Shown in pieces: positions 1-7,489 of a DNA stretch of 23,260 nucleotides (its first letter is position 1; each line of letters opens with the position of its first letter). The notes beneath the pieces were generated by a model. It was not told the DNA's origin and did no database searches. It saw only the letters and a list, made by a program, of their open reading frames with translations. This DNA is from RGIG3009 sp045603285. Lineage in GTDB: Bacteria; Bacillota; Clostridia; Oscillospirales; Acutalibacteraceae. Location of the stretch: positions 1 through 23,260 of the forward strand of contig JAZULW010000022.1 in assembly GCA_045603285.1 (NCBI GenBank), read 5' to 3'. Made by a program: the position numbers and the translations under genes.

Positions 1-1
1 C

Positions 2-184
2 GTTGTGCAAACCGGTTGTATCGGTATGTGCCAATTCGAACCCATTGTGGAAGTATTGGTTCCCGGCAAAGAGAAAGTTACCTACGGCAAAGTGACCCCC
101 GATAAGGTTGCCCGCATCGTTGCCGACCACTTGGTCAACGGCAATCCCGTTGCGGAATATACCATTGCCAATTTGATGAAGTAA
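2..184 (+). CDS. (2Fe-2S) ferredoxin, thioredoxin-like fold, 3' end only
   Basis: Only the last 60 codons are in the window; the gene begins upstream. The visible part carries TGCIGMC, a C-x3-C pair typical of the second half of the [2Fe-2S] site in thioredoxin-like ferredoxins (NuoE C-terminal type), then an EPIVEV strand and a VTPDKVARIVADHL helix. It closely resembles the first 90 residues of the next protein (HydB), so the two domains are paralogous. The gene lies 16 bases before hydB. In clostridial bifurcating hydrogenase operons a small ferredoxin of this kind commonly precedes the NuoF-like subunit, where it passes electrons between NADH/FMN and Fe-S centres. The role is inferred from context; the fold call is good. 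Confidence 0.8.
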   Translation, partial: VVQTGCIGMCQFEPIVEVLVPGKEKVTYGKVTPDKVARIVADHLVNGNPVAEYTIANLMK

Positions 185-200
185 GACAGGAGGAAAAAGA

Positions 201-2015
201 ATGTATCGTTCCCATGTATTGGTTTGCGGCGGTACCGGTTGTACCTCTTCCAACAGTCAAGCTATCATCGCGGCTTTGGAGAAGGAAATCGCAGCAAATG
301 ATTTAACCAAAGAAGTTCAAGTTGTGCAGACCGGCTGCTTCGGTCTTTGCGCTCTTGGTCCGATTATGATCGTCTACCCCGAAGGTTGTTTCTATTCTCG
401 CGTTCAGGTGGACGATATTCCCGAAATCGTTTCTGAGCACTTACTCAAGGGCCGTATCGTTACTCGATTGTTGTACGATGAGACCGTAAACGATGAAGAC
501 GGTGGCATCAAAGCCCTTAACGAAACCGATTTCTACAAAAAACAAGTTCGTGTTGCTCTTCGCAACTGCGGTGTTATTAACCCCGAATCTTTGGACGAGT
601 ATGTGGCCAACGACGGCTATCAAGCTCTGGCCAAATGCTTGACGGAGTACACCCCCGAGCAAGTCATTCAGATTGTCACCGATTCCGGTCTTCGTGGCCG
701 TGGCGGGGGGGGCTTCCCCCCCCGCCGGAAATGGGCACTTACCGCCCCCAATAAAGCTGATCAAAAATACGTTGCCTGTAACGCTGACGAAGGCGACCCA
801 GGTGCGTTTATGGACCGTTCCGTTTTGGAAGGTGACCCCCACTGCTTGATCGAAGCAATGGCCATTGCCGGTTATGCCATCGGTGCCTCGATGGGTTACG
901 TGTATGTTCGTGCCGAATACCCGATCGCCGTTCGCCGTTTGCAAATTGCCATTGACGCGGCTCGAGAAGCCGGTTTGCTTGGCAAAGACATCTTTGGTAG
1001 CGGTTTTGATTTCGATATGGAAATCCGCCTCGGTGCCGGCGCCTTTGTGTGCGGCGAAGAGACCGCGTTGATGACCTCTATTGAAGGTAACCGTGGTGAA
1101 CCCCGTCCCCGTCCTCCTTATCCGGCTGTGAAAGGTTTGTATGGCAAACCCACTGTGGAAAACAACGTGGAAACCTTTGCCAACATTCCCCAAATCATCC
1201 TTAAAGGCGCCGACTGGTTTGCTTCGATGGGCACCGAAAAATCCAAAGGCACGAAAGTGTTCGCTTTGGGCGGCAAAATTGAGCATACCGGTTTGGTAGA
1301 AATCCCGATGGGCACCACTTTGCGCGAGATCATTGAAGAAATCGGTGGCGGTATCCCGAACGGCAAAAAGTTCAAAGCCGCACAAACCGGTGGCCCTTCC
1401 GGCGGTTGTATCCCTGCCGATTTGATCGATACGCCCGTTGATTACGACAACTTGATCGCCATCGGTTGTATGATGGGTTCCGGTGGTCTTATCGTAATGG
1501 ATGAAGACACCTGTATGGTGGATATGGCCAAATTCTTCCTCGAATTTACCGTTGAAGAATCTTGCGGCAAGTGCACTCCCTGCCGTGTTGGTACCAAACG
1601 TTTGCTTGAAAAGCTCGAAAAGATCACCCAAGGTAAAGGCACATTGGAAGATGTGGATGAACTTGAGCAACTTTGCTACTACATCAAGGAAAACTCCTTG
1701 TGCGGCTTGGGTCAAACCGCTCCCAACCCCGTTCTCTCCACACTTAAGTTCTTCCGCGATGAATATGTGGCACACGTGGTTGACAAGAAATGTCCTGCCG
1801 GTGTATGTAAGGATTTGTTGAACTATACGATCGATATGGAAAAATGTATTGGTTGCGGTATGTGCGCGAAAGCTTGTCCTGCCACTGCTATCAGCCGTAC
1901 CGATTACATTGCTCCCGGTCACAAGTTGGCCTCCTTTGCTATCGATCCCAATAAGTGCGTCAAGTGCGGCGCCTGCGTGGGCACTTGCAAATTTAAGGCC
2001 ATCAGCAAACAATAA
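201..2015 (+). CDS. hydB: NADH-binding beta subunit of electron-bifurcating [FeFe]-hydrogenase (NuoF-like)
   Basis: This 604-residue flavoprotein should bind NADH and FMN and pass electrons to HydA, coupling NADH and reduced ferredoxin to proton reduction. Domains in order: an N-terminal thioredoxin-like [2Fe-2S] domain (C9, C14, C46, C50); the NuoF FMN/NADH domain with a glycine-rich loop at about 166-178, an NADEGDPGAFMDR segment and a GAGAFVCGEETAL segment; the NuoF C-terminal [4Fe-4S] site (C455, C458, C461, C501); and two ferredoxin-type [4Fe-4S] motifs (C549/552/555/559 and C586/589/592/596). This order matches HydB rather than plain NuoF. The start is fixed by AGGAGG at 188-193, 7 bases before ATG. 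The glycine-rich loop reads FPPRRKW where the family normally has FPTG followed by a basic residue; see findings. HydA follows 18 bases downstream in the same operon. Confidence 0.92.
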   Translation: MYRSHVLVCGGTGCTSSNSQAIIAALEKEIAANDLTKEVQVVQTGCFGLCALGPIMIVYPEGCFYSRVQVDDIPEIVSEHLLKGRIVTRLLYDETVNDEDGGIKALNETDFYKKQVRVALRNCGVINPESLDEYVANDGYQALAKCLTEYTPEQVIQIVTDSGLRGRGGGGFPPRRKWALTAPNKADQKYVACNADEGDPGAFMDRSVLEGDPHCLIEAMAIAGYAIGASMGYVYVRAEYPIAVRRLQIAIDAAREAGLLGKDIFGSGFDFDMEIRLGAGAFVCGEETALMTSIEGNRGEPRPRPPYPAVKGLYGKPTVENNVETFANIPQIILKGADWFASMGTEKSKGTKVFALGGKIEHTGLVEIPMGTTLREIIEEIGGGIPNGKKFKAAQTGGPSGGCIPADLIDTPVDYDNLIAIGCMMGSGGLIVMDEDTCMVDMAKFFLEFTVEESCGKCTPCRVGTKRLLEKLEKITQGKGTLEDVDELEQLCYYIKENSLCGLGQTAPNPVLSTLKFFRDEYVAHVVDKKCPAGVCKDLLNYTIDMEKCIGCGMCAKACPATAISRTDYIAPGHKLASFAIDPNKCVKCGACVGTCKFKAISKQ

Positions 2016-2016
2016 G

Positions 2017-2023
2017 AAAGGAG
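2017..2023 (+). promoter_or_regulatory. Ribosome binding site deciding the hydA start
   Basis: AAAGGAG lies 10 bases before ATG 2034. An in-frame GTG at 2025 is only 1 base after this site and cannot use it, so the protein starts at 2034. Confidence 0.75.
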
Positions 2024-2033
2024 TGTGGCTATA

Positions 2034-3779
2034 ATGGATATGGTTAATGTTAAAGTTAACGGCATTGCCGTTAGTGTTCCCAAGGGTTCCACCATTTTGG
2101 AGGCCGCCCGTGCCGCCGGCGTGGAGATCCCCACCTTGTGCTTCCTGAAAGACATCAACGAAATCGGCGCTTGCCGTATTTGTGTTGTTGAAGCCACCGG
2201 CGCTCGCGGTTTGGTTACTGCTTGCGTATACCCCGTAGCCGAGGGTATGGAAATTCAAACCAACACCGCCCGTGTGCAAAAAGCACGCAAGACCACGTTG
2301 GAACTCATTCTTTCTACTCACGAGAAAAAATGCTTGTCCTGCGTCCGCTCCGGTGATTGCGAATTGCAAAAAATGTGCAAAGACTACGGCGTGGAAGATG
2401 CCGGTACGTACGACGGTTTCCGCCCCACGTATGCCCTTGACGAATCGGTTCCTCACTTGGTTCGTGACAACAACAAATGTATCCTCTGCCGTCGTTGTGT
2501 GGCCGCTTGCCAACAACAATTCGTATCGGTTATCGGCGCGAACGACCGCGGTATTGATACTCACATTGCTTGCGCGTTTGAAAAACCTCTTGCTGACGTT
2601 CCTTGCGTTTCCTGCGGTCAGTGTGTCGTGGCTTGCCCCACCGGCGCTCTTATCGACAACGATAGCACGGCCGATGTATGGGCCGCTCTTGCTGATCCCA
2701 CGAAACACGTAATCGTGACTACCGCTCCCTCTATCCGTGCTACCCTCGGCGAATGCTTTGGCATGCCGATCGGTACCAACGTAGAAGGCAAAATGGTTGC
2801 CGCTCTTCGTCGCTTGGGCTTTGAAAAGGTGTTTGACACTAACTTCGGTGCTGACCTCACCATTTTGGAAGAGGCGCACGAATTTGTTGAACGCGTGCAG
2901 AACAAGGGTGTTCTCCCTATGATCACATCTTGCTCTCCCGGGTGGGTGAAATTTGCTGAGTACTACTATCCGGATCAACTGGATCACCTATCCACTTGCA
3001 AATCTCCCCAACAAATGACCGGCGCGGTTCTCAAAACCTACTATGCGAAGAAGATGGGCATCGATGCCAAAGACATCATCAACGTGTCGGTGATGCCCTG
3101 TACCGCTAAGAAATTTGAAATCAACCGTGACGACCAAAACGCCGCCGGCGTGCCTGATGTTGACATTGTTATCACCACGCGTGAACTTGGCCGTATGATT
3201 GATCGCGCCGGCATCCTCTTCACGTCGCTTCCGGACGAAGAATTCGACGCGCCTCTCGGTGATGACACCGGCGCGGCCGATATCTTCGGCACTACCGGTG
3301 GTGTTATGGAAGCTGCTTTGCGTACCGCCAACGTTTGGTTGACCGGAAAAGACAACAAGGACGTTGACTTTGTGGAAGTCCGCGGTATGGATGGCCTTAA
3401 AGAAGCCACCTACAACATTGCCGGTATGGAAGTGAAAGTGGCGGTTGCCAGCGGTATCGCCAGCGCCAACTACGTGATGGATACTATCAAGAGCGGCAAT
3501 GCTCCTTGGCATTTTGTTGAGATCATGTGCTGCCCCGGCGGTTGCATCAACGGCGGCGGTCAACCCATTCAACCCGCTTCCGTGCGCAACTTTACTGATT
3601 TGAAAGCGTTGCGCGCAAAAGCACTTTATGATCAAGACGCTTCGATGGCACTTCGCAAGTCCCACGATTCGCCCGTTGTGAAGAAGTTGTACGAAGAATT
3701 CTTTGACGACGGTATCGGCGGACACAAAGCGCATCACTGCTTGCACACCACTTACGTGGCTCGCAAAAAGTTCCAATAA
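2034..3779 (+). CDS. hydA: [FeFe]-hydrogenase catalytic subunit (bifurcating, HydA type)
   Basis: This 581-residue protein should reduce protons to H2 at an H-cluster. Domains in order: an N-terminal [2Fe-2S] domain (C36, C47, C50, C64); a His-ligated [4Fe-4S] site (H96, C100, C103, C109); two ferredoxin-type [4Fe-4S] clusters (C149/152/155/159 and C191/194/197/201); the H-cluster domain; and a C-terminal small-subunit region ending HHCLHTTYVARKKF. H-cluster motifs are L1 TSCSPGW (298-304), L2 MPCTAKKFE (from 354) and L3 EIMCCPGGC (496-504). L1 has Ser where prototype enzymes have a second Cys, and L3 has Cys where they have Ala; see findings. Size and domain set match CpI-like and HydABC enzymes. 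With hydB and the upstream ferredoxin it forms an NADH/ferredoxin-dependent complex, presumably cytoplasmic. The H-cluster also needs HydEFG maturases, which are not in this window. Confidence 0.93.
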   Translation: MDMVNVKVNGIAVSVPKGSTILEAARAAGVEIPTLCFLKDINEIGACRICVVEATGARGLVTACVYPVAEGMEIQTNTARVQKARKTTLELILSTHEKKCLSCVRSGDCELQKMCKDYGVEDAGTYDGFRPTYALDESVPHLVRDNNKCILCRRCVAACQQQFVSVIGANDRGIDTHIACAFEKPLADVPCVSCGQCVVACPTGALIDNDSTADVWAALADPTKHVIVTTAPSIRATLGECFGMPIGTNVEGKMVAALRRLGFEKVFDTNFGADLTILEEAHEFVERVQNKGVLPMITSCSPGWVKFAEYYYPDQLDHLSTCKSPQQMTGAVLKTYYAKKMGIDAKDIINVSVMPCTAKKFEINRDDQNAAGVPDVDIVITTRELGRMIDRAGILFTSLPDEEFDAPLGDDTGAADIFGTTGGVMEAALRTANVWLTGKDNKDVDFVEVRGMDGLKEATYNIAGMEVKVAVASGIASANYVMDTIKSGNAPWHFVEIMCCPGGCINGGGQPIQPASVRNFTDLKALRAKALYDQDASMALRKSHDSPVVKKLYEEFFDDGIGGHKAHHCLHTTYVARKKFQ

Positions 3780-3788
3780 GAACGAACA

Positions 3789-3820
3789 ACGAAGCCCCTA
3801 TCAAAGGATAGGGGCTTCGT
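3789..3820 (+). terminator. Rho-independent terminator of the hyd operon, probably bidirectional
   Basis: A perfect 14-bp stem (3789-3802 with 3807-3820, left arm ACGAAGCCCCTATC) encloses a 4-base loop and is followed by TTTATCCTTTT on the plus strand. It lies between the convergent stops of hydA (3779) and the malG-like gene (3822). The minus-strand side has a weaker U-rich tail (TGTTCGTTCTT), so it may also end the sugar operon. Confidence 0.88.
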
Positions 3821-3821
3821 T

Positions 3822-4673
3822 TTATCCTTTTACCGAACCGCCGGTTACACCTTCCACGTAATATTTTTGCATACACAAAAACAAAACAGTGACAGGAATA
3901 GCAACCAACACGGCACCGGCACAAAAACGCGTAAAATACTGATACAGGTTTTCACGGCTTAGCATTTGATACAGGCCCAATGCAATGGTATAATTTTCGT
4001 AATTATCTTTCATAATAACGCTTACAAAAATGAAATCCGCCCAAGGCGCAATAAAAGAAGTAAGCGCGGTATACGCTACAATTGGCTTGGATAACGGCAA
4101 GGTGATCTTCCAAAAAATTTGGTTGCGCGTAGCACCGTCAATGGTTGCTGCCTCGTCCAAAGCTTTGGGAATGGTATCAAAAAAGCCTTTGGCGATAAAG
4201 TATCCCAAACAAGATGCCGAGGAGTACACCAAAATCAGTGCCGCTAACGATTGGTCCAACCCTACTAATTTTAACAAGTGATACACGGCAATCATTGACA
4301 TAAACCCCGGAAACATTCCCATGATCAACCCAATATTCATCAGTCGTTTTCTAGACGGAAATCGCAGACGGCTAAAACAATAACTGATCATCAAAATAGC
4401 AATGGTGCTGATAATACAAGTACAAATAGCAACTAACAACGTATTGCCAAACCACCGAGGGTAATTAAACAAGCCTGTATCCGTAAAAAGTTTCCGATAA
4501 TTATCCAGCGTGTAAGCTTTTGGCAACAAATACGTGGTGTAGGCACCGGGTTCTTCGCGCAGCGAAAGAATAACCAGATACACAATCGGCAATATCCACA
4601 ACAGCGCCAGTATCGACAGCAACGCATATACAAGCACGTTGGAAAGGCGTTTTTGCGTTTGATAGCTTTTCAT
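3822..4673 (-). CDS. Carbohydrate ABC transporter permease, MalG type
   Basis: This 283-residue inner-membrane permease belongs to the carbohydrate-uptake family (MalG/LacG). About six hydrophobic segments are visible, starting with LVYALLSILALLWILPIVYLVIL. The EAA loop that docks the ATPase is present around E174 (DEAATIDGA, then KITLP), and the C terminus ends VEGVTGGSVKG as in MalG proteins. AGGAGG (complement of 4684-4689) is 10 bases before ATG 4673 and 7 bases before an adjoining in-frame GTG at 4676. I chose ATG, but GTG is possible and would give a 4-base GTGA overlap with the upstream permease. Either way the two permeases are translationally coupled. The substrate is inferred as maltodextrin from the phosphorylase in the same operon. 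Confidence 0.9.
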   Translation of the reverse strand: MKSYQTQKRLSNVLVYALLSILALLWILPIVYLVILSLREEPGAYTTYLLPKAYTLDNYRKLFTDTGLFNYPRWFGNTLLVAICTCIISTIAILMISYCFSRLRFPSRKRLMNIGLIMGMFPGFMSMIAVYHLLKLVGLDQSLAALILVYSSASCLGYFIAKGFFDTIPKALDEAATIDGATRNQIFWKITLPLSKPIVAYTALTSFIAPWADFIFVSVIMKDNYENYTIALGLYQMLSRENLYQYFTRFCAGAVLVAIPVTVLFLCMQKYYVEGVTGGSVKG

Positions 4674-6166
4674 CACTGAAACTCCTCCTCTTTTTGCGCG
4701 GCCGACGAGGAATTGTAAATGATCAAAGAAAATACGGCGGTGATGATAAAGACAATTACACCGATGACACCGGCCAAATTATAATTTTGTTCTTCTACCG
4801 TTTGTTTGTATAACCACGTAACGAGAAGATCGGTTTTTCCCGCTTTGAAATACTCAAGTGTAAGAGGGCCGCCCCGTGTCAACAAATAAATAACATTAAA
4901 ATTGTTGATATTGTTCACAAATTGCGTGATCAGATACGGTGTTGTCACGAACAACATATACGGCAACGTAATTTTGAAAAACGCTTTCACGGGCCCTGCC
5001 CCATCAATTTTTGCGCTTTCGTACATATCGTTTGGAATGTTGAGCAGTATTCCCGTTGTTATGAGCATACTGTATGGAATGCCCACCCACATGTTCACCG
5101 CAATAACCGTGATTTTGGCGATAGTACCGTTTGTTAAAAACGGAATGGATTCTTGTATCCACCCCAATTCTTTAAGCAAAATGTTTAAAGCTCCTTCATC
5201 TGCCAACAACTGCGACATCAACATTAAACTAACAAATTGCGGTATGGCTATCGTGATGATAAAAACTGTACGCCAAAACTTTTTAAAACGGATCCCCTTT
5301 TTGTTGATGAGTAACGCCAAGATCATACCAAACAAATAGTTGGTAAAAGTGGCAAACAAAGCCCACATTAACGTCCATACAAGCAACCGGGAAAACGTGT
5401 ATCCCAACTGATCGTTACCGCCAAACATGGCGGCAAAATTATCAACACCTACCCAAGTAAATAAGTTCCCCGGTGGTTGATGTGCTTTGTCAAAATTGGT
5501 AAACGCAATCAACACCATAAACACAAGCGGTAATACCGTAAATAACGTTACAAGTAAAATCGGTGTCGTTAGCAAGGTGATATGATACCGTTTATCCAGC
5601 AAACTGTGCAATTCTTCGCGGAAAGTGGGTAGTGTTTTTCCTGCTGACTGCAAGCATTGTGTGCGGTAAGCGCTGCGCACGTTTAAGAAGTATAAAACGG
5701 CAAACACCAACGTTATCACCAGCGTTAAGACACCAAACAACAAAATTTGCATGGAGTTATCGCCTGCGGTGTAAACGTATATCCCTTGCGTTTCGTCAAA
5801 GACCTTTTCTTGCATAACCGTACCAAGGGTATTGAGTTTCAGAAGATATCCGATACCGAAAAACAGCATATACAAAAGGTAGGCTATTTCACAAGCAAAA
5901 AACAATACACCCTTTCCAATTTGTCCGCGCATAACATTGCCAAAGCCAAGCACCAAAAAGGAAACGCGTGTTTGCCAATCTCCGTGCAAAAATGCTGCCA
6001 CGATTTCTTTAATTGCGCCATGAATATCCTTAGCAATTCCAAGGATCCCTCGACCAATACTTTTAAAGAATTCACCGGCAGTCTTAGGAAAGGTAATAAT
6101 ACCACGCTTTACGCCGATGATTGCCTTTCGCAAAGGATGTACTTGTGTAAAGTCTGAATATTCCAT
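4673..6166 (-). CDS. Carbohydrate ABC transporter permease, MalF type
   Basis: This 497-residue permease should pair with the downstream MalG-like protein. It has about eight hydrophobic segments. The EAA loop lies near E383 (ESAKIDGAGPVKAFFKITLP), followed by a conserved TRGGPL segment. At nearly 500 residues it is longer than the roughly 300-residue permeases of many sugar importers. The N-terminal 190 residues carry an amphipathic stretch and two extra membrane segments, comparable in topology to the eight-helix enterobacterial MalF. ATG 6166 is preceded by AGGTGGGG on the coding strand; a longer reading from TTG 6187 starts inside the intercistronic hairpin and is unlikely. The stop overlaps the malG start region. 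Confidence 0.9.
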   Translation of the reverse strand: MEYSDFTQVHPLRKAIIGVKRGIITFPKTAGEFFKSIGRGILGIAKDIHGAIKEIVAAFLHGDWQTRVSFLVLGFGNVMRGQIGKGVLFFACEIAYLLYMLFFGIGYLLKLNTLGTVMQEKVFDETQGIYVYTAGDNSMQILLFGVLTLVITLVFAVLYFLNVRSAYRTQCLQSAGKTLPTFREELHSLLDKRYHITLLTTPILLVTLFTVLPLVFMVLIAFTNFDKAHQPPGNLFTWVGVDNFAAMFGGNDQLGYTFSRLLVWTLMWALFATFTNYLFGMILALLINKKGIRFKKFWRTVFIITIAIPQFVSLMLMSQLLADEGALNILLKELGWIQESIPFLTNGTIAKITVIAVNMWVGIPYSMLITTGILLNIPNDMYESAKIDGAGPVKAFFKITLPYMLFVTTPYLITQFVNNINNFNVIYLLTRGGPLTLEYFKAGKTDLLVTWLYKQTVEEQNYNLAGVIGVIVFIITAVFSLIIYNSSSAAQKEEEFQ

Positions 6167-6186
6167 ACTGCCCCACCTATCAAACA

Positions 6187-6216
6187 ACCGGTGTGCCGGA
6201 ACATCGGCACACCGGT
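6187..6216 (-). promoter_or_regulatory. Intercistronic hairpin between binding-protein and malF-like genes
   Basis: A perfect 12-bp inverted repeat (6187-6198 ACCGGTGTGCCG with 6205-6216) has a 6-base loop. It sits 5 bases after the stop of the solute-binding protein and about 20 bases before the malF start. It has no good U-tract on either strand, so it is more likely an mRNA-stabilising or partial attenuation element than a full terminator. Confidence 0.7.
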
Positions 6217-6221
6217 CTTTG

Positions 6222-7436
6222 TTACGCCGCCATTTGCGACACCATCGTATCCAAATATTCTTTCACCGTTTTACTGTAATCTTTGGTTTCCATGGCAGTA
6301 CCAAAGGCTTCCAACGGTTTCCAAAAACTGTTTAGTACGTTTGCTTGGCTTACGCCGTATTCGTTTTGCATCGCCAATGCCGCCAACGCTACATTGGCTT
6401 TCACTTTTTCGTTTTTAGACGCTTCTTTGTTGGAAGGACCCATTGCACGCGTTTCAAAGCGTATCAATTGGTTTTTCTCATTGGTTAAAAAACGCGCCAA
6501 TTTCATCGCTTCTTTCGGGTGCTTGGTACCGGAATTTACCCCCATCAACTTATATCCCGCAAAACTTTTCATTTGTACTTGTTCGCCGTTAAGCGTAAAA
6601 GTCGGGAGTTTGGTTGCCGCGTACCCATCCCCTAATTTGGCTTTAATGGCATCGGCGTTCCACGTGCCGGAAACACCGGCCGCAATGGTGTCGCCGATAC
6701 CGCCCGTAAGCACCGCATCTTCGCCCGTTATAAAGGCCGAATGTGCGCAAAACGATTTGATTGCTTCGCCAACCGCAATACCTTTCTCGTCGTTAAAATC
6801 ACACGTTTGTTTGCCGTCTTGGATGCCGACTTTTCCGCCCGCGCCTAAGAAAAACGAAGCCAAATACCAACCGTTAGAAGCATCCATCAAAACCTTTTTA
6901 TCTTTTGCGGCAGCGGCATTCATCAACCCGTCCAATGTTTTTACATCGTTTTCATTCAAAATGCGTTTATCATAGTACAAAAAATAACCATTATCTGCCG
7001 TCATTGGGTAGGCATACAACTTGTTATCAAGTTTGGCGCTTTGGACAGAACCTTCACTATTTTCCGCTTCAATTTGCTCTTTTTCCAGGGTAATTTCATA
7101 CAAGGCCCCTGCGTTCACCAGATCGCGCAATTGGTCGTCCGGAAAAGCAAAGACATCGGCAGCGGCATCAGGATCTTCCAAAATTTTGGTTTGAGTATCC
7201 TTTTCCCCTACTACACCGAATGTGATCTTGTATTCCACATCGGTGTTATTTTCTTTTTTGAATTCTTCCACCATTTTTTTGAGCATTTCTTGATCTTCTT
7301 GTGCGCCCCATACTTTCAATTCGACAACATCTTTCTTACCGACTTCACCGTCGTCTTTATCGCGATTACAAGCAGTAAATGAAAACAGGAAAAGCACTGC
7401 CGTTAAAAGCGTGAGTATTCGATTGCGTAATTTCAT
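6222..7436 (-). CDS. Sugar ABC transporter substrate-binding lipoprotein, MalE-like
   Basis: This 404-residue extracellular solute-binding protein (family 1) captures sugar for the MalFG-type permeases. The N terminus MKLRNRILTLL is followed by a hydrophobic core and a lipobox (FTAC, lipidated Cys at C23), so it is anchored to the outer face of the membrane. Mature-domain features include VWGAQEDQEMLKKMVEEFKK, AAADVFAFPDDQL and MKLARFLTNEKNQLIRFE, all typical of maltose/maltodextrin-type binding proteins. ATG 7436 follows AAGGGGG by 9 bases; a longer reading adds 26 residues without signal character and is rejected. It lies 53 bases after the phosphorylase gene and is followed by a stable hairpin that may raise its expression above the permeases. 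Exact ligand is not provable from sequence alone. Confidence 0.92.
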   Translation of the reverse strand: MKLRNRILTLLTAVLFLFSFTACNRDKDDGEVGKKDVVELKVWGAQEDQEMLKKMVEEFKKENNTDVEYKITFGVVGEKDTQTKILEDPDAAADVFAFPDDQLRDLVNAGALYEITLEKEQIEAENSEGSVQSAKLDNKLYAYPMTADNGYFLYYDKRILNENDVKTLDGLMNAAAAKDKKVLMDASNGWYLASFFLGAGGKVGIQDGKQTCDFNDEKGIAVGEAIKSFCAHSAFITGEDAVLTGGIGDTIAAGVSGTWNADAIKAKLGDGYAATKLPTFTLNGEQVQMKSFAGYKLMGVNSGTKHPKEAMKLARFLTNEKNQLIRFETRAMGPSNKEASKNEKVKANVALAALAMQNEYGVSQANVLNSFWKPLEAFGTAMETKDYSKTVKEYLDTMVSQMAA

Positions 7437-7489
7437 TGTGTCATTCCCCCTTAAAGATTCACTCATAGTATGACGAACATTTCTTCTCT

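Noticed and set aside
441..2987. 848-codon open frame on the minus strand, opposite hydB and hydA
   Set aside because: It lies antisense to two clear hydrogenase genes, has no recognisable domain, and its low-complexity His/Gly/Phe/Thr composition is what the complement of these codons gives.
2988..3776. 262-codon minus-strand open frame opposite the end of hydA
   Set aside because: It is a shadow of the hydA reading frame, with no domain and no ribosome binding site of its own that I can see.
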